Below, one piece after another: positions 48,078 through 57,786 of a stretch of DNA of 59,706 nucleotides (positions are counted from its first letter, which is position 1; each line of letters opens with the position of its first letter). Position numbers and translations under genes: made by a program. The notes beneath the pieces are model-generated. The model saw nothing but the letters and a program-made list of their open reading frames with translations. It had not been told where the DNA came from and made no database searches. The stretch spans positions 1-59,706 of the forward strand of contig ML014230.1 in NCBI GenBank assembly GCA_003615045.1. The letters run 5' to 3'. Source of the DNA: Caulochytrium protostelioides. Taxonomy: Eukaryota > Chytridiomycota > Caulochytriomycetes > Caulochytriales > Caulochytriaceae.

Positions 48078-49565
48078 GGCGGCAGCGTGCAATGGCGGCG
48101 GGGACGGGGAGGCGATGAACCGACGAGCTGGCCACGGGTCCCGCGTGCCCGGGGGAGAACGCCACGCGACCGCCGCGGTGACCGGCCGTCAGGCCAATCG
48201 GCAGCCTCCCGACGAACCGTCAGACGCGCACCGAGCGGGTCTCCGTCTGGGTCCCGGCGGTGGCCCTCCACGGCACGGCGGCGTGTCGACGGATACGGGA
48301 GGCCGTGGCGGAGTTTTCCGTCCCAGTGGGGCCGCGATCGCGACCGCGGGCTTCGGGGGGGGAGAGGCTGTGGTACCGGGTCCCGTGGATCAGGAGAGAT
48401 CCGGGCGCCGCGCGGCCCAGCGAGGCGAGGCTGTCGCGTCTGGTAGGCTCCGGGAACGGGTGACGCGGGATGTGTTGGATGGCGGTGCGTGGATCGGCGT
48501 GGTGGACCCACGTGGCAGGCGCCGTGAAGCTGCCGGCCTCCGCGCGGCACAGGGAGGCCGCGGCGGCCAGGACCGTGAAGCCTCCGCAGACGTAGCTCGA
48601 GCAGGGGCGCGTCGTTTCCGCGGAGCGACGGACACAGGGCGACAGGCAATCCCACGTGGCGCGACTTCGGGAAGGGGTCTGAACGGCGGGCTCAGAGCAC
48701 GGCAGCAGGCGCGGCGGCGATGCGGTGCTGACGCGCCGTCAGGACGGACCCGCCGCGGAGACGCCGCGCATCCGCGTGGCGATTCATCCGTCGGCCGCCA
48801 TCCGTCGCGCGCCGGGCGGAAGCCGGAGGTGCCAGGTCGATGCGCGCTTGACCCGTGGTCGGCCGTCGACGCCGAAGGCCTCGTGTCGCCGCATCGCGCC
48901 TCGCGTGGCTCAGAGGGGTCGGGCGGTGTCACACCGCCGGCGGCGCGCGGGACGCTGGCCTCGGCGGACGGCCTCCGGCGCCGCTTCCGTGGCGCCGCCG
49001 GCCGGCCCGGCATAAAGCGGCAAGCGCCACCCGGGTGTGGCGCAGCCGGCGCCACACCCGGGTGGCGCAGCAGACTCCGCGCCGGCGGTGGCGCAGCCCA
49101 TCGCGGCGGTCCGGCGGGATCCCGTGTGGCGCCGGTGCCGAGGGCCACTCGCCGGTCGGCGGTCCGGCGGTCCGGCCTTCGCGCAGCACCAGGGGCGATC
49201 CGCTGGGGCCCGAGTCCTGCCGCATCGATCACGACCGGGGGTGCCCTCGTCATGCATCAGCGAGCGGGCGCCCCGACGAGACACACCCCCGCGCGGACCG
49301 TCGCTGGCGAAGCCTCCAAGGTCGGATCGTGCCAAAGCTGATATTCCTCCAGCGACCCTGGACCCTCGTCCGGGACCGCGGCTGCGGCGGACGGCGGACT
49401 TCCGCGGGACTCGTCGACAGACCAGCCAGCTACGCCGGCGATCCGTTCGACGTGACCCGCGTGGACCCGCGACTCCGGTCGTCGCGATCGGACCTCCGCC
49501 GTTCCATCCCGCGGCAGACACACCCCGGGTGGTCCGCTCGACGCGACGCGACGCGACGCGACTCG
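48078..49565. other. Divergent promoter region between SMC2 and ATG6
   Basis: About 1.5 kb, GC-rich. The frame in phase with ATG6 stays open upstream but has no conserved content. A perfect 20-bp inverted repeat at 49024-49068 is the main feature. Confidence 0.5.
49024..49068. promoter_or_regulatory. Perfect 20-bp inverted repeat (hairpin) with 5-base loop
   Basis: Arm 1 (49024-49043) and arm 2 (49049-49068) are exact reverse complements around AGCCG. Each arm is itself near-palindromic (GCGCCAC...TGGCGC, centred on CCCGGG). It lies about 500 bases upstream of the ATG6 start. It could be a protein-binding operator, a transcript hairpin or a replication-slippage product; function is unknown. 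Confidence 0.6.
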
Positions 49566-51371
49566 ATGCCACCGCTGCCGTCGTCCACCTCCACCTCCAC
49601 CTCCGCACTCACGTCGGCGCCGCCGTCGCCGCGCGCAGGACGTCGGACCTCGCCCGCCATGGTCGCCGCGGGATCGGCGCCGCCAGCGCCGTCCGCGCCC
49701 TCGCCGCGTCCGTCCTCGCGCCCGTCCTCGCGCCCGTCCTCCCGGCGGCCCAGCGTCGATGACGCCGCGGCCCTGGCCTGCGTCCAATGCCAGAACAGCC
49801 TGCGGCTGGATCCCGCGTTCCTCGATACGCGCGCCGTGACCGAGCGCGTGCACCAGGCCATCGATGCCCCTGCCGTGCCCGATCAGACGCCAGCGCCCGG
49901 CCCAACGCCAGCGCCCGGCCCAACGCCGGCGCCCGATCCACGCCCGCACCACGCACCGACGGCGCATAACAGCGCCGGGGACGCGTTACACGGCTCGGCC
50001 ACGGACCGCGCGCGCGCCGCCCTGCAGGATTCGTTCATCATGCTGCCGATGCTCCGCGCCGCGCTCAGCCCCTCGCCGGACCCGCCGGCATCGGCATCGA
50101 CGGCGTCCGCGGCCCTCGACAGCGGCACGCTCGCGGCGTCGGCGCCGCCGGGGTCCGGCTCGCTGGCGGCGCGCCGGCAGACCGCTGCGCGGCTGTTCGA
50201 CCAGCTCGGCGCGCACAGCGGCCGCGGCGTCGCACACCCGCTGTGCGCCACGTGCGCCGCCAAGCTCGCCGAGACCCTCCAGGCGCATGCCGCCGACCTC
50301 ACCCACGAGCAGGCCATGCTGGACGCGTTCGAGGCCGCGCGCGCCGCGGCGCCGCCGGACCCGGCCGCCGAGCGCGCCGCCGCCGCCGAGCTCGTGCGCC
50401 TCCAGGCGCAGGAGGAAGAGAGCCTCCAGGTGCTGCACGCGCTGCAGGCCGAGCGGCGCCGCGTCGCGGCCGACGTGGCGCAGGCCCGCGCGCGGCTCGC
50501 CGCCCTCCGCGCCGACGAAGCCGCCCTGCTGCTGCGCGGGCATGAGCTCGCGGCGGCCGGCGACGCCGAGGACGAGCGCGCCGAGGCGCTCGCGGCGCGC
50601 GCGGCCCACGCGGCCCGCGGGCTCGAGCAGATCCAGCACGCCGATGTGCTCCAAGCAGCGTTCCGGATCGGTCTGGACGGCGAGTATGCGACCATCAACG
50701 ACCTCCGCGTCGGCGCGGGCGTCCCGTGGCCCGAGATCAATGCGGGGCTCGGACATGCCGTGCTGTGCCTCGACGCGATGGCCGCCCGCATCGGCTGTCT
50801 TTTCAGCCGGTGGAAGCTCGTGCCGCTCGGCAGCTTCTCCCGGATTGAGCGCGACGCGGATGACGCCGCGCACCCTCACGAGGACAGCGTGGCCCCGTCG
50901 CCGTCGGCGGGCGGCGGCGCGCCATCCACCGTGGCGGCAGCCCATGCCCCCGCAAGCACGCCGGCCGGCGCCGCGTCGCCGTCGTCGGCGTCGTCCAAGC
51001 TCGTGCTTGAATTCGTCGGCACCGGCAGCATCACGGGGATGCTGTACCGCAACCGCAAGCTCGACCAGGCCCTCGTGGCGCTGCTGGACTGCATCGCGCA
51101 GCTCGCGGCCTATGCGCGCCGCCGCGGGAGCCAGGACGGCGACCGTTCCGCGTTCCGACTGCCGTACCCGATCGAGAAGGATCGCGTTGGCGATGCCAGC
51201 GTCCGCATGCAGGGCCAGAGCGAGGCCGGATGGACCCGCGCCATGAAGTACTTGCTGGTCGATCTGCAGTTCTGCATGGCCTACGCCTCCCGCCAGCCGG
51301 CGGCGGCGGCCGCCCCCGCCCCATCCGCCGGCAGCGCGCCAGCGAGCACGAGCGGCCAGCGGGATCGCTGA
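49566..51371 (+). CDS. ATG6: Autophagy protein Atg6 / Beclin-1 (Vps30)
   Basis: The 601-residue protein is a subunit of the class III PI3-kinase complexes (Vps34, Vps15, Atg14 or Vps38) for autophagosome nucleation and endosomal sorting. Cys72 and Cys75 in CVQCQNSLRLDP match the N-terminal CxxC motif. A BH3-like segment (TAARLFDQLGAHSG) is followed by HPLCATC with Cys227 and Cys230. A coiled coil spans about 235-350. The evolutionarily conserved C-terminal domain includes AAFRIGLDGEYATINDLRVG, PWPEINAGLGHAVLCLDAMA, WKLVPLGSFSRIE, and WTRAMKYLLVDLQFCMAY. A ~45-residue Ala/Ser/Pro insert interrupts that domain after SFSRIERDADD. The ATG at 49566 starts a Ser/Thr-rich leader absent from yeast and human proteins; the next ATG (residue 32) is also possible. 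Confidence 0.9.
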   Translation: MPPLPSSTSTSTSALTSAPPSPRAGRRTSPAMVAAGSAPPAPSAPSPRPSSRPSSRPSSRRPSVDDAAALACVQCQNSLRLDPAFLDTRAVTERVHQAIDAPAVPDQTPAPGPTPAPGPTPAPDPRPHHAPTAHNSAGDALHGSATDRARAALQDSFIMLPMLRAALSPSPDPPASASTASAALDSGTLAASAPPGSGSLAARRQTAARLFDQLGAHSGRGVAHPLCATCAAKLAETLQAHAADLTHEQAMLDAFEAARAAAPPDPAAERAAAAELVRLQAQEEESLQVLHALQAERRRVAADVAQARARLAALRADEAALLLRGHELAAAGDAEDERAEALAARAAHAARGLEQIQHADVLQAAFRIGLDGEYATINDLRVGAGVPWPEINAGLGHAVLCLDAMAARIGCLFSRWKLVPLGSFSRIERDADDAAHPHEDSVAPSPSAGGGAPSTVAAAHAPASTPAGAASPSSASSKLVLEFVGTGSITGMLYRNRKLDQALVALLDCIAQLAAYARRRGSQDGDRSAFRLPYPIEKDRVGDASVRMQGQSEAGWTRAMKYLLVDLQFCMAYASRQPAAAAAPAPSAGSAPASTSGQRDR

Positions 51372-52180
51372 TGGGATGGCCGGTCACGGATCTGCAAACG
51401 ACCGCTCGCCCGCTAGCTGCTGAGATGGCTGATCCCGGCATGATTGGCGCCGCGTGTGACTGATTCTCGGCATGGCATCCATTCTCTCGCTGGCGTAGAG
51501 CGCCCGATCCGTGCCAGGTCGTTTCAGATCCCTAGGGCATGGTTCCATGGGACGTCGGGCAAGGAGGCCACGGCCACGGCCGGCCACTAGTCACCGCGGC
51601 CCGTCGTACTGAACCAGCATCGGGACCGGCAGAGCGCGAGGGCCGTGGTGATGGGCCGTCCATCCCCGTTGGGGTCAGGGTCAAGCGTCGGGCCGTGCCG
51701 CAGCCGTGCCAGAGTTCTTTACAGCAAAAAGAAAATGACCGCGGGCCCCCACCCGGCGTCTGCTCAGCACGAGCGACGCTGAGCCCGCCATTTTTTCTCG
51801 GGGTCGACCGACAGGGGTTGACGCCGCGTTCCATGCATGCCTGCGGATGCCCCCTCGACGACGTGGTCTTGCGTGGTCTTGCCCTTCATACCGAATGATG
51901 CGGTCCATGCCTTTTTTTTATACTGCGATCGGATCGTCGGGGTCTGCCGCGCCGCAAGCAACGAATGTTGCCCGCAGGGTCGGCCGCCGCCGTCGCGCTC
52001 GCGGCCGCCGATGCGTGGCATCGCCTGGCGGTATGGCCGGGAAGCGTCGCCCGAGGATCCCGGCGCAGCGGCCGTGATGGCGCCTCGCTCCCCATGAGCC
52101 CGAGGGATCCCGTAGGCCGCGATCGTCCTGGACGCCATGCGCTGAGCGGCCTCCGTCCAGCCGCAGCGTTCGACGCGGGC

Positions 52181-52255
52181 CAGGCTAGGCTAGGCCAGGC
52201 TAGGCTAGGCTAGGCTAGGCTAGGCTAGGCTAGGCTAGGCTAGGCTAGGCCAGGA
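52181..52255. repeat. Pentanucleotide tandem repeat (TAGGC)n
   Basis: About fourteen units of TAGGC with two TAGGCC/CAGGC variants near the left side and one at the right end. Interior location, pentamer unit and single short block argue against a telomere. Confidence 0.9.
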
Positions 52256-52644
52256 AAGAGCAGGCCAGCGTGACGGCGCCGCAGCGGCTTCCCGTGGCGG
52301 CCTCAACCTCCCCCCTTCCGCCGCTTATCGTTCCCGCTGGTGCCCGCCACGGCCCCCGCTGCCTGGGGCCTCGGACGTGGGTGCCGCGGCCTCTGCCGCC
52401 GCCCATCGACGCCCCGGGCCGCCTGGGCCGCCTGGGCCGGCCCGACGCCCCGAGCGAGAACCGAACCGAACACCCCCGGACGGCCGAGGGGCGCCGCCAG
52501 CGGCACGGCGCCGCCGCCGCCGCCGGAGCGCTTCACGGCACGGCACGACGGCCACGGACGGGTCATCCACGCCGCGCTCCGCTCGCCGCCCGCACCCCCG
52601 TGCCTTGATCACCCGGCCCGTCGCGCCAGGTCCGGTCGCTCCCC

Positions 52645-52700
52645 GCCGTCCGCCCTCGCCGTCCGCCCTCGCCGTCCGCCCTCGCCGTCCGCCATCGCCG
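52645..52700. repeat. 12-bp minisatellite GTCCGCCCTCGC
   Basis: About four head-to-tail units upstream of the V-ATPase gene. Confidence 0.75.
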
Positions 52701-53061
52701 CGCCTCAGGCCTCGCCGTCCGCATCGGCATCGGCCCCCCTCGCCCGTCGCCCTCGCGCCTCGCTCCCCTCGCCCGTCGCCCCGCCGTCACCTGCCCCACA
52801 CGCATCGAAGGCCGATCGCTGCCTTGGTAGACGGATACGCGTGCTGGGCCAGACCCGCTGAAGGCGCCCTCGTCGCTTCGCGTTCCCCGCCGCGCGTCTG
52901 GACGCGGTCCTCGTGGTCGATCCTCGATCTTCCGTCTGCGGTTCTCGTCGCCGTCGTCGCTGCCGTCGCCGTTGTCGTCGTCGCTGCCGTCGTCGCTGCC
53001 GTCGTCGTCGCTTCTCCGCTGCTCCGGGCGGACCCTTCTCCATTTTTTTTTGTTGGCCACC

Positions 53062-54228
53062 ATGCCGCTCCAGTACCGCATGATCTTCGCTCCCGCCGAG
53101 GCGGTGGGCCCCGGCAAGACGTCGCGCACGGCGACAGTCAACCGGCTTCAGGACGCGCTGAGTACCAAGCCTGCGCTCGCGTCGGCGGCGCAGATTCATG
53201 CCTTCCCGATGCCCGACTTCAAGGTCGGCACGCTGGATGCGCTCGTCGTGCTCTCGGACGATGTCGCGAAGGCCGATGCCGCGCACTGGGCCGCCGCCGT
53301 CAAGGTCGCCGACAACCTGCGCACGCTGCTGGGCGACGGCGCATCCGACGGCCGTTGGGAAGCTTACCTGCAGGTCGATGGTCTCGCGATCGACGAGGCC
53401 GTGTGCGCGTTCCGCTGGAACGCCGCCAAGTACCGCGTGGACGGCTCGCTGCGTGAAATTTTGAACAGCATCCAGAGCGAGGTCGCGTCCGTCGACACGC
53501 TGGTCAAGACCAAAATGCAGCAGTACGCTCAGATCAAGGGCCGCCTGCAGGCGATCCAGCGCAAGCAGACCGGCAACCTCGCCGTCAAGGCCCTCGACGA
53601 TCTTGTCCGCAAGGACATGTTTGTGCTCGGCTCAGAGTACCTGTCGACAGTGCTGGTCGCGGTCCCGACGGCGATGGAAAAGGAGTGGTATGCGACGTAC
53701 GAGACGCTGGCGCCGATGGTCGTGCCCCGCTCCAGCGTCGAGGTCGCCCAGGACGACGAGTACCGTCTGTTCACGGTGACCCTGTTCTCGCGAGTGATCG
53801 ACGAGTTCGCCGCCAAGGCCCGCGAAAAGAAGTTCCTTGTTCGCGACTTTGTCTGGGACGAGCAGGCTCTCGCCGCCGCGAAGCGCGAGGCCGCCGAGGT
53901 CGCCGTCACTGAGAAGGAGACTTGGACGACGCTCGTACGGCTCTGCAAAACCAACTTCGGCACGCTCTACTCTGCGGCGCTGCACACCACGGCGCTGCGC
54001 GCCCATATCGAAGCCGTGCTACGCTACGGCGTTCCGCCGGACTTCCAGGCCATGATGCTCGCATACCCGCCAGCCCAGGATGCCAAGGTCGGCGAGCTGC
54101 TCAACACGACTTATGCCAGCCTCGCCAAGGGTCCCGCCGTCGTCGTCGAGGAAAACATGCAGCACCTGCTCGGCGGCGAAGATTATTCGCCGGTCGTCCA
54201 GTTCCCCGTCAGCGTCATCTCGCGCTAG
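53062..54228 (+). CDS. VMA5: V-type proton ATPase subunit C
   Basis: The 388-residue protein matches subunit C of the V1 sector, which joins V1 to the stator and the membrane sector and dissociates when the pump is switched off by starvation. Conserved blocks include FPMPDFKVGTLDALVVLSDD (about 53-72), KYRVDGSLREILNSIQSEVA, LVKTKMQQYAQIKGRLQAI and QTGNLAVKALDDLVRKDMFV. Further on are FLVRDFVWDE and a C-terminal RFGVPPDF-like RYGVPPDFQAMM. Length is standard (yeast Vma5 392). The ATG at 53062 (caccATGcc) directly precedes the conserved N-terminus, and no intron is required. It converges with the eS10 gene. Confidence 0.93.
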   Translation: MPLQYRMIFAPAEAVGPGKTSRTATVNRLQDALSTKPALASAAQIHAFPMPDFKVGTLDALVVLSDDVAKADAAHWAAAVKVADNLRTLLGDGASDGRWEAYLQVDGLAIDEAVCAFRWNAAKYRVDGSLREILNSIQSEVASVDTLVKTKMQQYAQIKGRLQAIQRKQTGNLAVKALDDLVRKDMFVLGSEYLSTVLVAVPTAMEKEWYATYETLAPMVVPRSSVEVAQDDEYRLFTVTLFSRVIDEFAAKAREKKFLVRDFVWDEQALAAAKREAAEVAVTEKETWTTLVRLCKTNFGTLYSAALHTTALRAHIEAVLRYGVPPDFQAMMLAYPPAQDAKVGELLNTTYASLAKGPAVVVEENMQHLLGGEDYSPVVQFPVSVISR

Positions 54229-54803
54229 CGCTGGGCGCTGACGGGTCGATCCTCGCCCCCATCGCCCTCTGTTCTTTGTTTCTTTTGCTCGACCATGCTC
54301 CTTGCCCTGCGTAGATAATGACACGATGCGCTCTGCATCTTTTTTTTTCGCAATGGGAGATAAGGGAAGACCCGGATCCCCGGCGATGTTCTGGCGAGCC
54401 GTGGGATCGAAGCGGGCGCTACCCCGCTCTCGAGCCTGCAGAGGTCTGCACAGAGGCCTGCAGAGCGCCCGTGGGCAGCGATCGTTGTCTCGACACGACC
54501 TGTCCGATCCGACGTGCGAAACACACGGGCATAACGATGACCCTGTTGGGCGCATGATCCATGGTCGCCGACCATCCACCTGCTTATGCTGAGGACCCTC
54601 GCCCTCGGCGCGGCTATCAGGTGGTGTGCCAACCCTCATTGCTCCGTGCGATGCTGCAATGATTTTTTTAAAAAGGATCGATTGTTTATACTCGAGAAGT
54701 GGGAACCGCGGTGGAGTCGACGACGCGCCACGCGTCGGCAGTCACCGCCGTCCCCCGTCCACCCGGCGAAGGGCGGGGCGCATCGCTGAGCTCGGGATAC
54801 CGC
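54229..54803. other. Intergenic, convergent 3' ends of VMA5 and RPS10
   Basis: No gene seen. T-runs at 54340-54348 and 54664-54670 may relate to 3'-end formation. Confidence 0.45.
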
Positions 54804-55232
54804 TTATTGGCGGGGAGCGGCGGCCGGGGACGGACGGCTGACGCCGCCGCGGAAGACCGGGGCGTGGTCGCCCGGGGCGGCCTCCTTCTTGGCGAAGCGG
54901 TCGCTCTGCTCGCGACGCGGGTAGGCGGCCGGGGCCGGGGCGGGGGCGTCCTTGATCATGGTCTTGGGGACAATGGCCTCCGGCAGGTGGAGGTACTCAC
55001 GGAGGTGAGCAACACCCTCGGCAGTGAGGAAGTAGTAGTAGTACTGCCACGAGAACTTGGTGCGGACGAAGCCGCGCGAGTTGAGCGACTGGAGCGCCTT
55101 GATAACCTCGAGGTTGGTCACGCCAGGGATGTTGACGTGCTTCTTGGCGTTGAAGTCCTTCTTGGCGATCAGCACGCCCTCAGTGAAGAGGGCAGTGCAG
55201 ATGGCACGACGATGGCTCTGGGGCATAAGCAT
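54804..55232 (-). CDS. RPS10: 40S ribosomal protein eS10
   Basis: The 142-residue protein begins MLMPQSHRRAICTALFTEGV, nearly the family consensus, and includes VIKALQSLNSRGFVRTKFSW, QYYYYFLTAEGVAHLREYLH and LPEAIVP. The C-terminal tail is Pro/Ala/Arg-rich with an FRGG element, as in metazoan and fungal eS10. eS10 sits on the head of the 40S subunit near the mRNA entry site and interacts with Gcn1/Gcn2-linked quality control in yeast. Length is within the usual range (105 in yeast, 165 in human). No intron is needed, although ribosomal protein genes in many fungi carry one near the start. A pyrimidine tract upstream suits a ribosomal protein promoter. Confidence 0.95.
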   Translation of the reverse strand: MLMPQSHRRAICTALFTEGVLIAKKDFNAKKHVNIPGVTNLEVIKALQSLNSRGFVRTKFSWQYYYYFLTAEGVAHLREYLHLPEAIVPKTMIKDAPAPAPAAYPRREQSDRFAKKEAAPGDHAPVFRGGVSRPSPAAAPRQ

Positions 55233-55256
55233 GATGGGTCGTTACTGAACGATCAA

Positions 55257-55282
55257 GAAAAAAAAAAAAACAGAGAAAAAGA
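55257..55282 (-). promoter_or_regulatory. Poly(T)/pyrimidine tract upstream of RPS10
   Basis: On the RPS10 sense strand a tract of about 13 T residues flanked by CTTTTTCTCTG lies 25-50 bases before the ATG. Such tracts exclude nucleosomes and are common at ribosomal protein promoters or 5' leaders; the role here is inferred. Confidence 0.5.
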
Positions 55283-56181
55283 AGTAAAGGTGAGCCTCAT
55301 TAAATTTTCATACTAAGAACATCGCTGCACCGGAATTCATCCAACGAGACGCTCTCCGAGTAGACCGCTGCATCGTATGTTCCGTATCGTCGAACCAACG
55401 TGGAGGACGTCCGCAATCATTTAGGCTGGACGACCCTCACCACGCAGGCCCCGATGCCACGACGCACGTCACGAGAAATGGGTCAGATCAACGCAGCCGT
55501 CAATGGCATGCCAGAAGAGCGCTAACGGGCAGGCAATGCGGATAAGTCGGCGTTTTGGCGCCGGCGCGCTCGCTGTCCATCCACTTCGCATACAAATCCA
55601 CCACCGCGTGGAAACCGGTTCACTCGCCCGCCACCGCACAAGGACGTTCCCACAGCATCACAGCAATGGGAAACTTGGCTAAAGGCGGGGCCGCGGACAG
55701 ACGAGACGCGACCAGTGACGCGATCCGTCCCTTCGGACGAGGATGCCGAACCGATTCATGCGTCAGGCATCATGTGCGGCAAGCGAGATCGCGCCACTGG
55801 GCGGCAGACGAGCCCCCGAACGAGTTAACTGGCAGCGATTCGACACCGGTCCATGGAGAAAGGCCAGCAGCACGCGCCCCAGCGACAAGATCGAGGCAAG
55901 CGCACAGCACTCGGGGGCCAATGCTACGGGTCGGCAGGGCCATCCTCGGCCAGGCGAGGCGTCAAGGCCAGTCGTCCGATACGGGATCGCTTCCGCGGTC
56001 TCAACGTCGCACGTTCAATCTTCGACAGGCTGACAGCTATCCTCGGCCGTCACCGGGCGGCGCACTGCACTGCACGTCACGTCGCGTCATTCGATCCAAA
56101 AGCGTGAAACCGCGTAGCATGTGTATGGACCGAAGTGGCTATCGCGCGGCTACGATCTAGACCTTGACCGGACCATGGCAA

Positions 56182-56295
56182 GGCCGTAGCCGTGCCGTAG
56201 CCGTGCCGTAGCCGTGCCGTAGCCGTGCCGTAGCCGTGCCGTAGCCGTGCCGTAGCCGTGCCGTAGCCGTGCCGTAGCCGTGCCGTAGCCGTGCT
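56182..56295. repeat. 11-bp minisatellite CCGTAGCCGTG
   Basis: About ten near-identical head-to-tail units. No spacers between units, so not a CRISPR-like array. Confidence 0.9.
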
Positions 56296-56356
56296 GTAGA
56301 CGAGGTCGTAGACGAGGTCGTAGACGAGGTCGTAGATGAGGTCGTAGACGAGGTCG
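56296..56356. repeat. 12-bp minisatellite GTAGACGAGGTC
   Basis: About five units directly abutting the 11-bp array; the units share GTAG, suggesting one arose from the other. Confidence 0.85.
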
Positions 56357-56830
56357 CGTAACAGCTGCGCGGCGACTCAAGGAGAAAGCATCAAGAATGG
56401 AAGCACAGATCTCGCGGCGACAGGGCTTCGTCTTGCGAAGCGAGAGGGCGGAGCCGGGATGCGGTTCAGAGGCGGTGTCAGGGATTTCAGCGGGCGCTAG
56501 AGCAGCCGTTCGGCCAGGGAGAGCGCATCTAACAAAGGCGGCAGCGGAGAGTCGTCAGAGACGAACATTGAAGACAGGGCGTCACGGTACCTTAAGGGGT
56601 TAAGTAAGGAAGGAAACAGGCAGGTCAGCGATGGTGGCGCGCTCTGTTTCCGTCATCAAAAACGGCATACCGATTCGGACACGCTCACCTTGTCTGTCAC
56701 ATGCACATGCTCTCTCCCACTGAGGTGACACGACATTCATAGACTGTCATTTCGACACACACAAGTATACTGCTTCGTCTCAGGCTCGTCTGGCTCTACC
56801 TGACGTCGATGAGTGGATGGATGGTCGGGC

Positions 56831-56860
56831 GGATGGATGGATGGATGGATGGATGGATGG
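56831..56860. repeat. (GGAT)n tetranucleotide repeat
   Basis: Seven uninterrupted units with related GGATGG sequence on the left. Confidence 0.85.
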
Positions 56861-57095
56861 CCCGCGCAGTCCCTCCCGGTCGGCCCAAACGCCCAAGCGT
56901 GGGGCCGCGCAGGCTGGGGGTAGGCGCCGTCGTCGGGCCGTCGTCAAGGCGCACTTGCCCCACGTCGTCTCACACAGCCTTCCACCCACAACCGCTGCGC
57001 CACACGACCTGAGCCACGACACAGGCGGCGAACGCATACGCGGCGATCCGCGAAAGCACGTATATATAATTAAGGTCGGATATGCTGACTCTACA

Positions 57096-57146
57096 CGCAC
57101 ACCATGCCCTCGGTGGTGCCCCCTAGGGATCCCCAACCGAGGCAGC
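57096..57146 (-). ncRNA. Candidate structured 3' end / omegaRNA-like hairpin of Fanzor copy d
   Basis: Stem CCTCGGT (complement of 57136-57142) / ACCGAGG (complement of 57108-57114) encloses a loop containing CCCTAGGGGG, then the element ends with GGCATGGTGTGCG. Comparable positions in the other relics keep at least part of this hairpin. Confidence 0.4.
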
Positions 57147-57500
57147 GAACATTCTGGTTCAGTGTCGGATGACTTTGCCGACTAAGGGCCGCAACCTGGT
57201 TTGCTTCGGGTTGCGGCTCAACGATTCCGGCCTTTCGGGTAAGGCCAGACAGCGTCGGCTTTTCAACGCGGCATTGAGATCGCGGTTCACAAACTTGCTG
57301 TGGACGGCTTCATTGCCGTTGGTGGCTTCAGACCTCAACAAGCCACGAACCGAGGTCCCCTGGCGCCGGTGTTGACCGGGTTTCAGGACCACATGCGTCT
57401 GGGCGTACGCTCGGGTCCTGCAGACCCGGTTGGCAACACCACCGGAACTCATCGTTCTGAGGCGGGCACCACATCCATGGCGACTCACGCATATCAATAT
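57096..57500 (-). mobile_element. Fanzor C-terminal relic, copy d
   Basis: Reading leftward, one continuous frame gives VVLKPGQHRRQGTSVRGLLR, then HSKFVNRDLNAAL, RRCLALPERPE, and LRPLVGKVIRH with a stop near 57168. This is the only copy in which the zinc-ribbon, RuvC-III and terminal blocks sit in one frame. The ribbon Cys is Ser here (LLRSEA versus LLWCD/LPWCEA elsewhere). The 3' noncoding part forms the best hairpin of the family and ends at the shared GTGTGCG motif (complement of 57096-57102). Its 5' side abuts a broken GPI-protein gene, with the RuvC-II part of a Fanzor on the far side at 58.4-58.7 kb. Confidence 0.7.
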
Positions 57501-57599
57501 CATTAGTATGATCATCAGCATTAGCATTATAACACAGGTCTATGCTTTGCGAGCAATCCTTTGTCCGCAGTACTACATGTCGCGGTCGCGTTATGCCAT

Positions 57600-57754
57600 C
57601 TACAGGAAGAGCGGCAATCACGCCCGCAGCGCCAAGCGCCCACGTGACCGAGACATCAAGAGCCGAGTGAGCATTGAACCGGGCAAAGCCGTGCGAAGGA
57701 GCACGAGTGCCCATCGGCTGCATCTCAGTAGTCGTGGTGGAAACCTTCGTCGTG

Positions 57755-57786
<32 letters not shown>

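Larger units (their letters stand above)
51372..53061. other. Intergenic between ATG6 and V-ATPase C genes; repeat-rich
   Basis: About 1.7 kb without a recognisable gene. Contains the TAGGC tract (52181-52255), a GTCCGCCCTCGCC minisatellite (52645-52700) and CGTCGT/CTGCCGTCGTCG repeats (about 52940-53015) immediately before the V-ATPase gene, whose start is preceded by a T-run. Confidence 0.55.
55290..57095. other. Intergenic between RPS10 and Fanzor relic d; repeat-rich
   Basis: About 1.8 kb without a confident gene. Two adjoining minisatellites (56182-56356) and a (GGAT)n block (56831-56860) are present. Confidence 0.5.

Noticed and set aside
52181-52255. Telomere or interstitial telomeric repeat
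   Set aside because: Unit is a pentamer, the block is short and it is flanked by housekeeping genes on both sides.
56182-56356. CRISPR-like array
   Set aside because: Units are 11-12 bases with no unique spacers, and the genome is eukaryotic.
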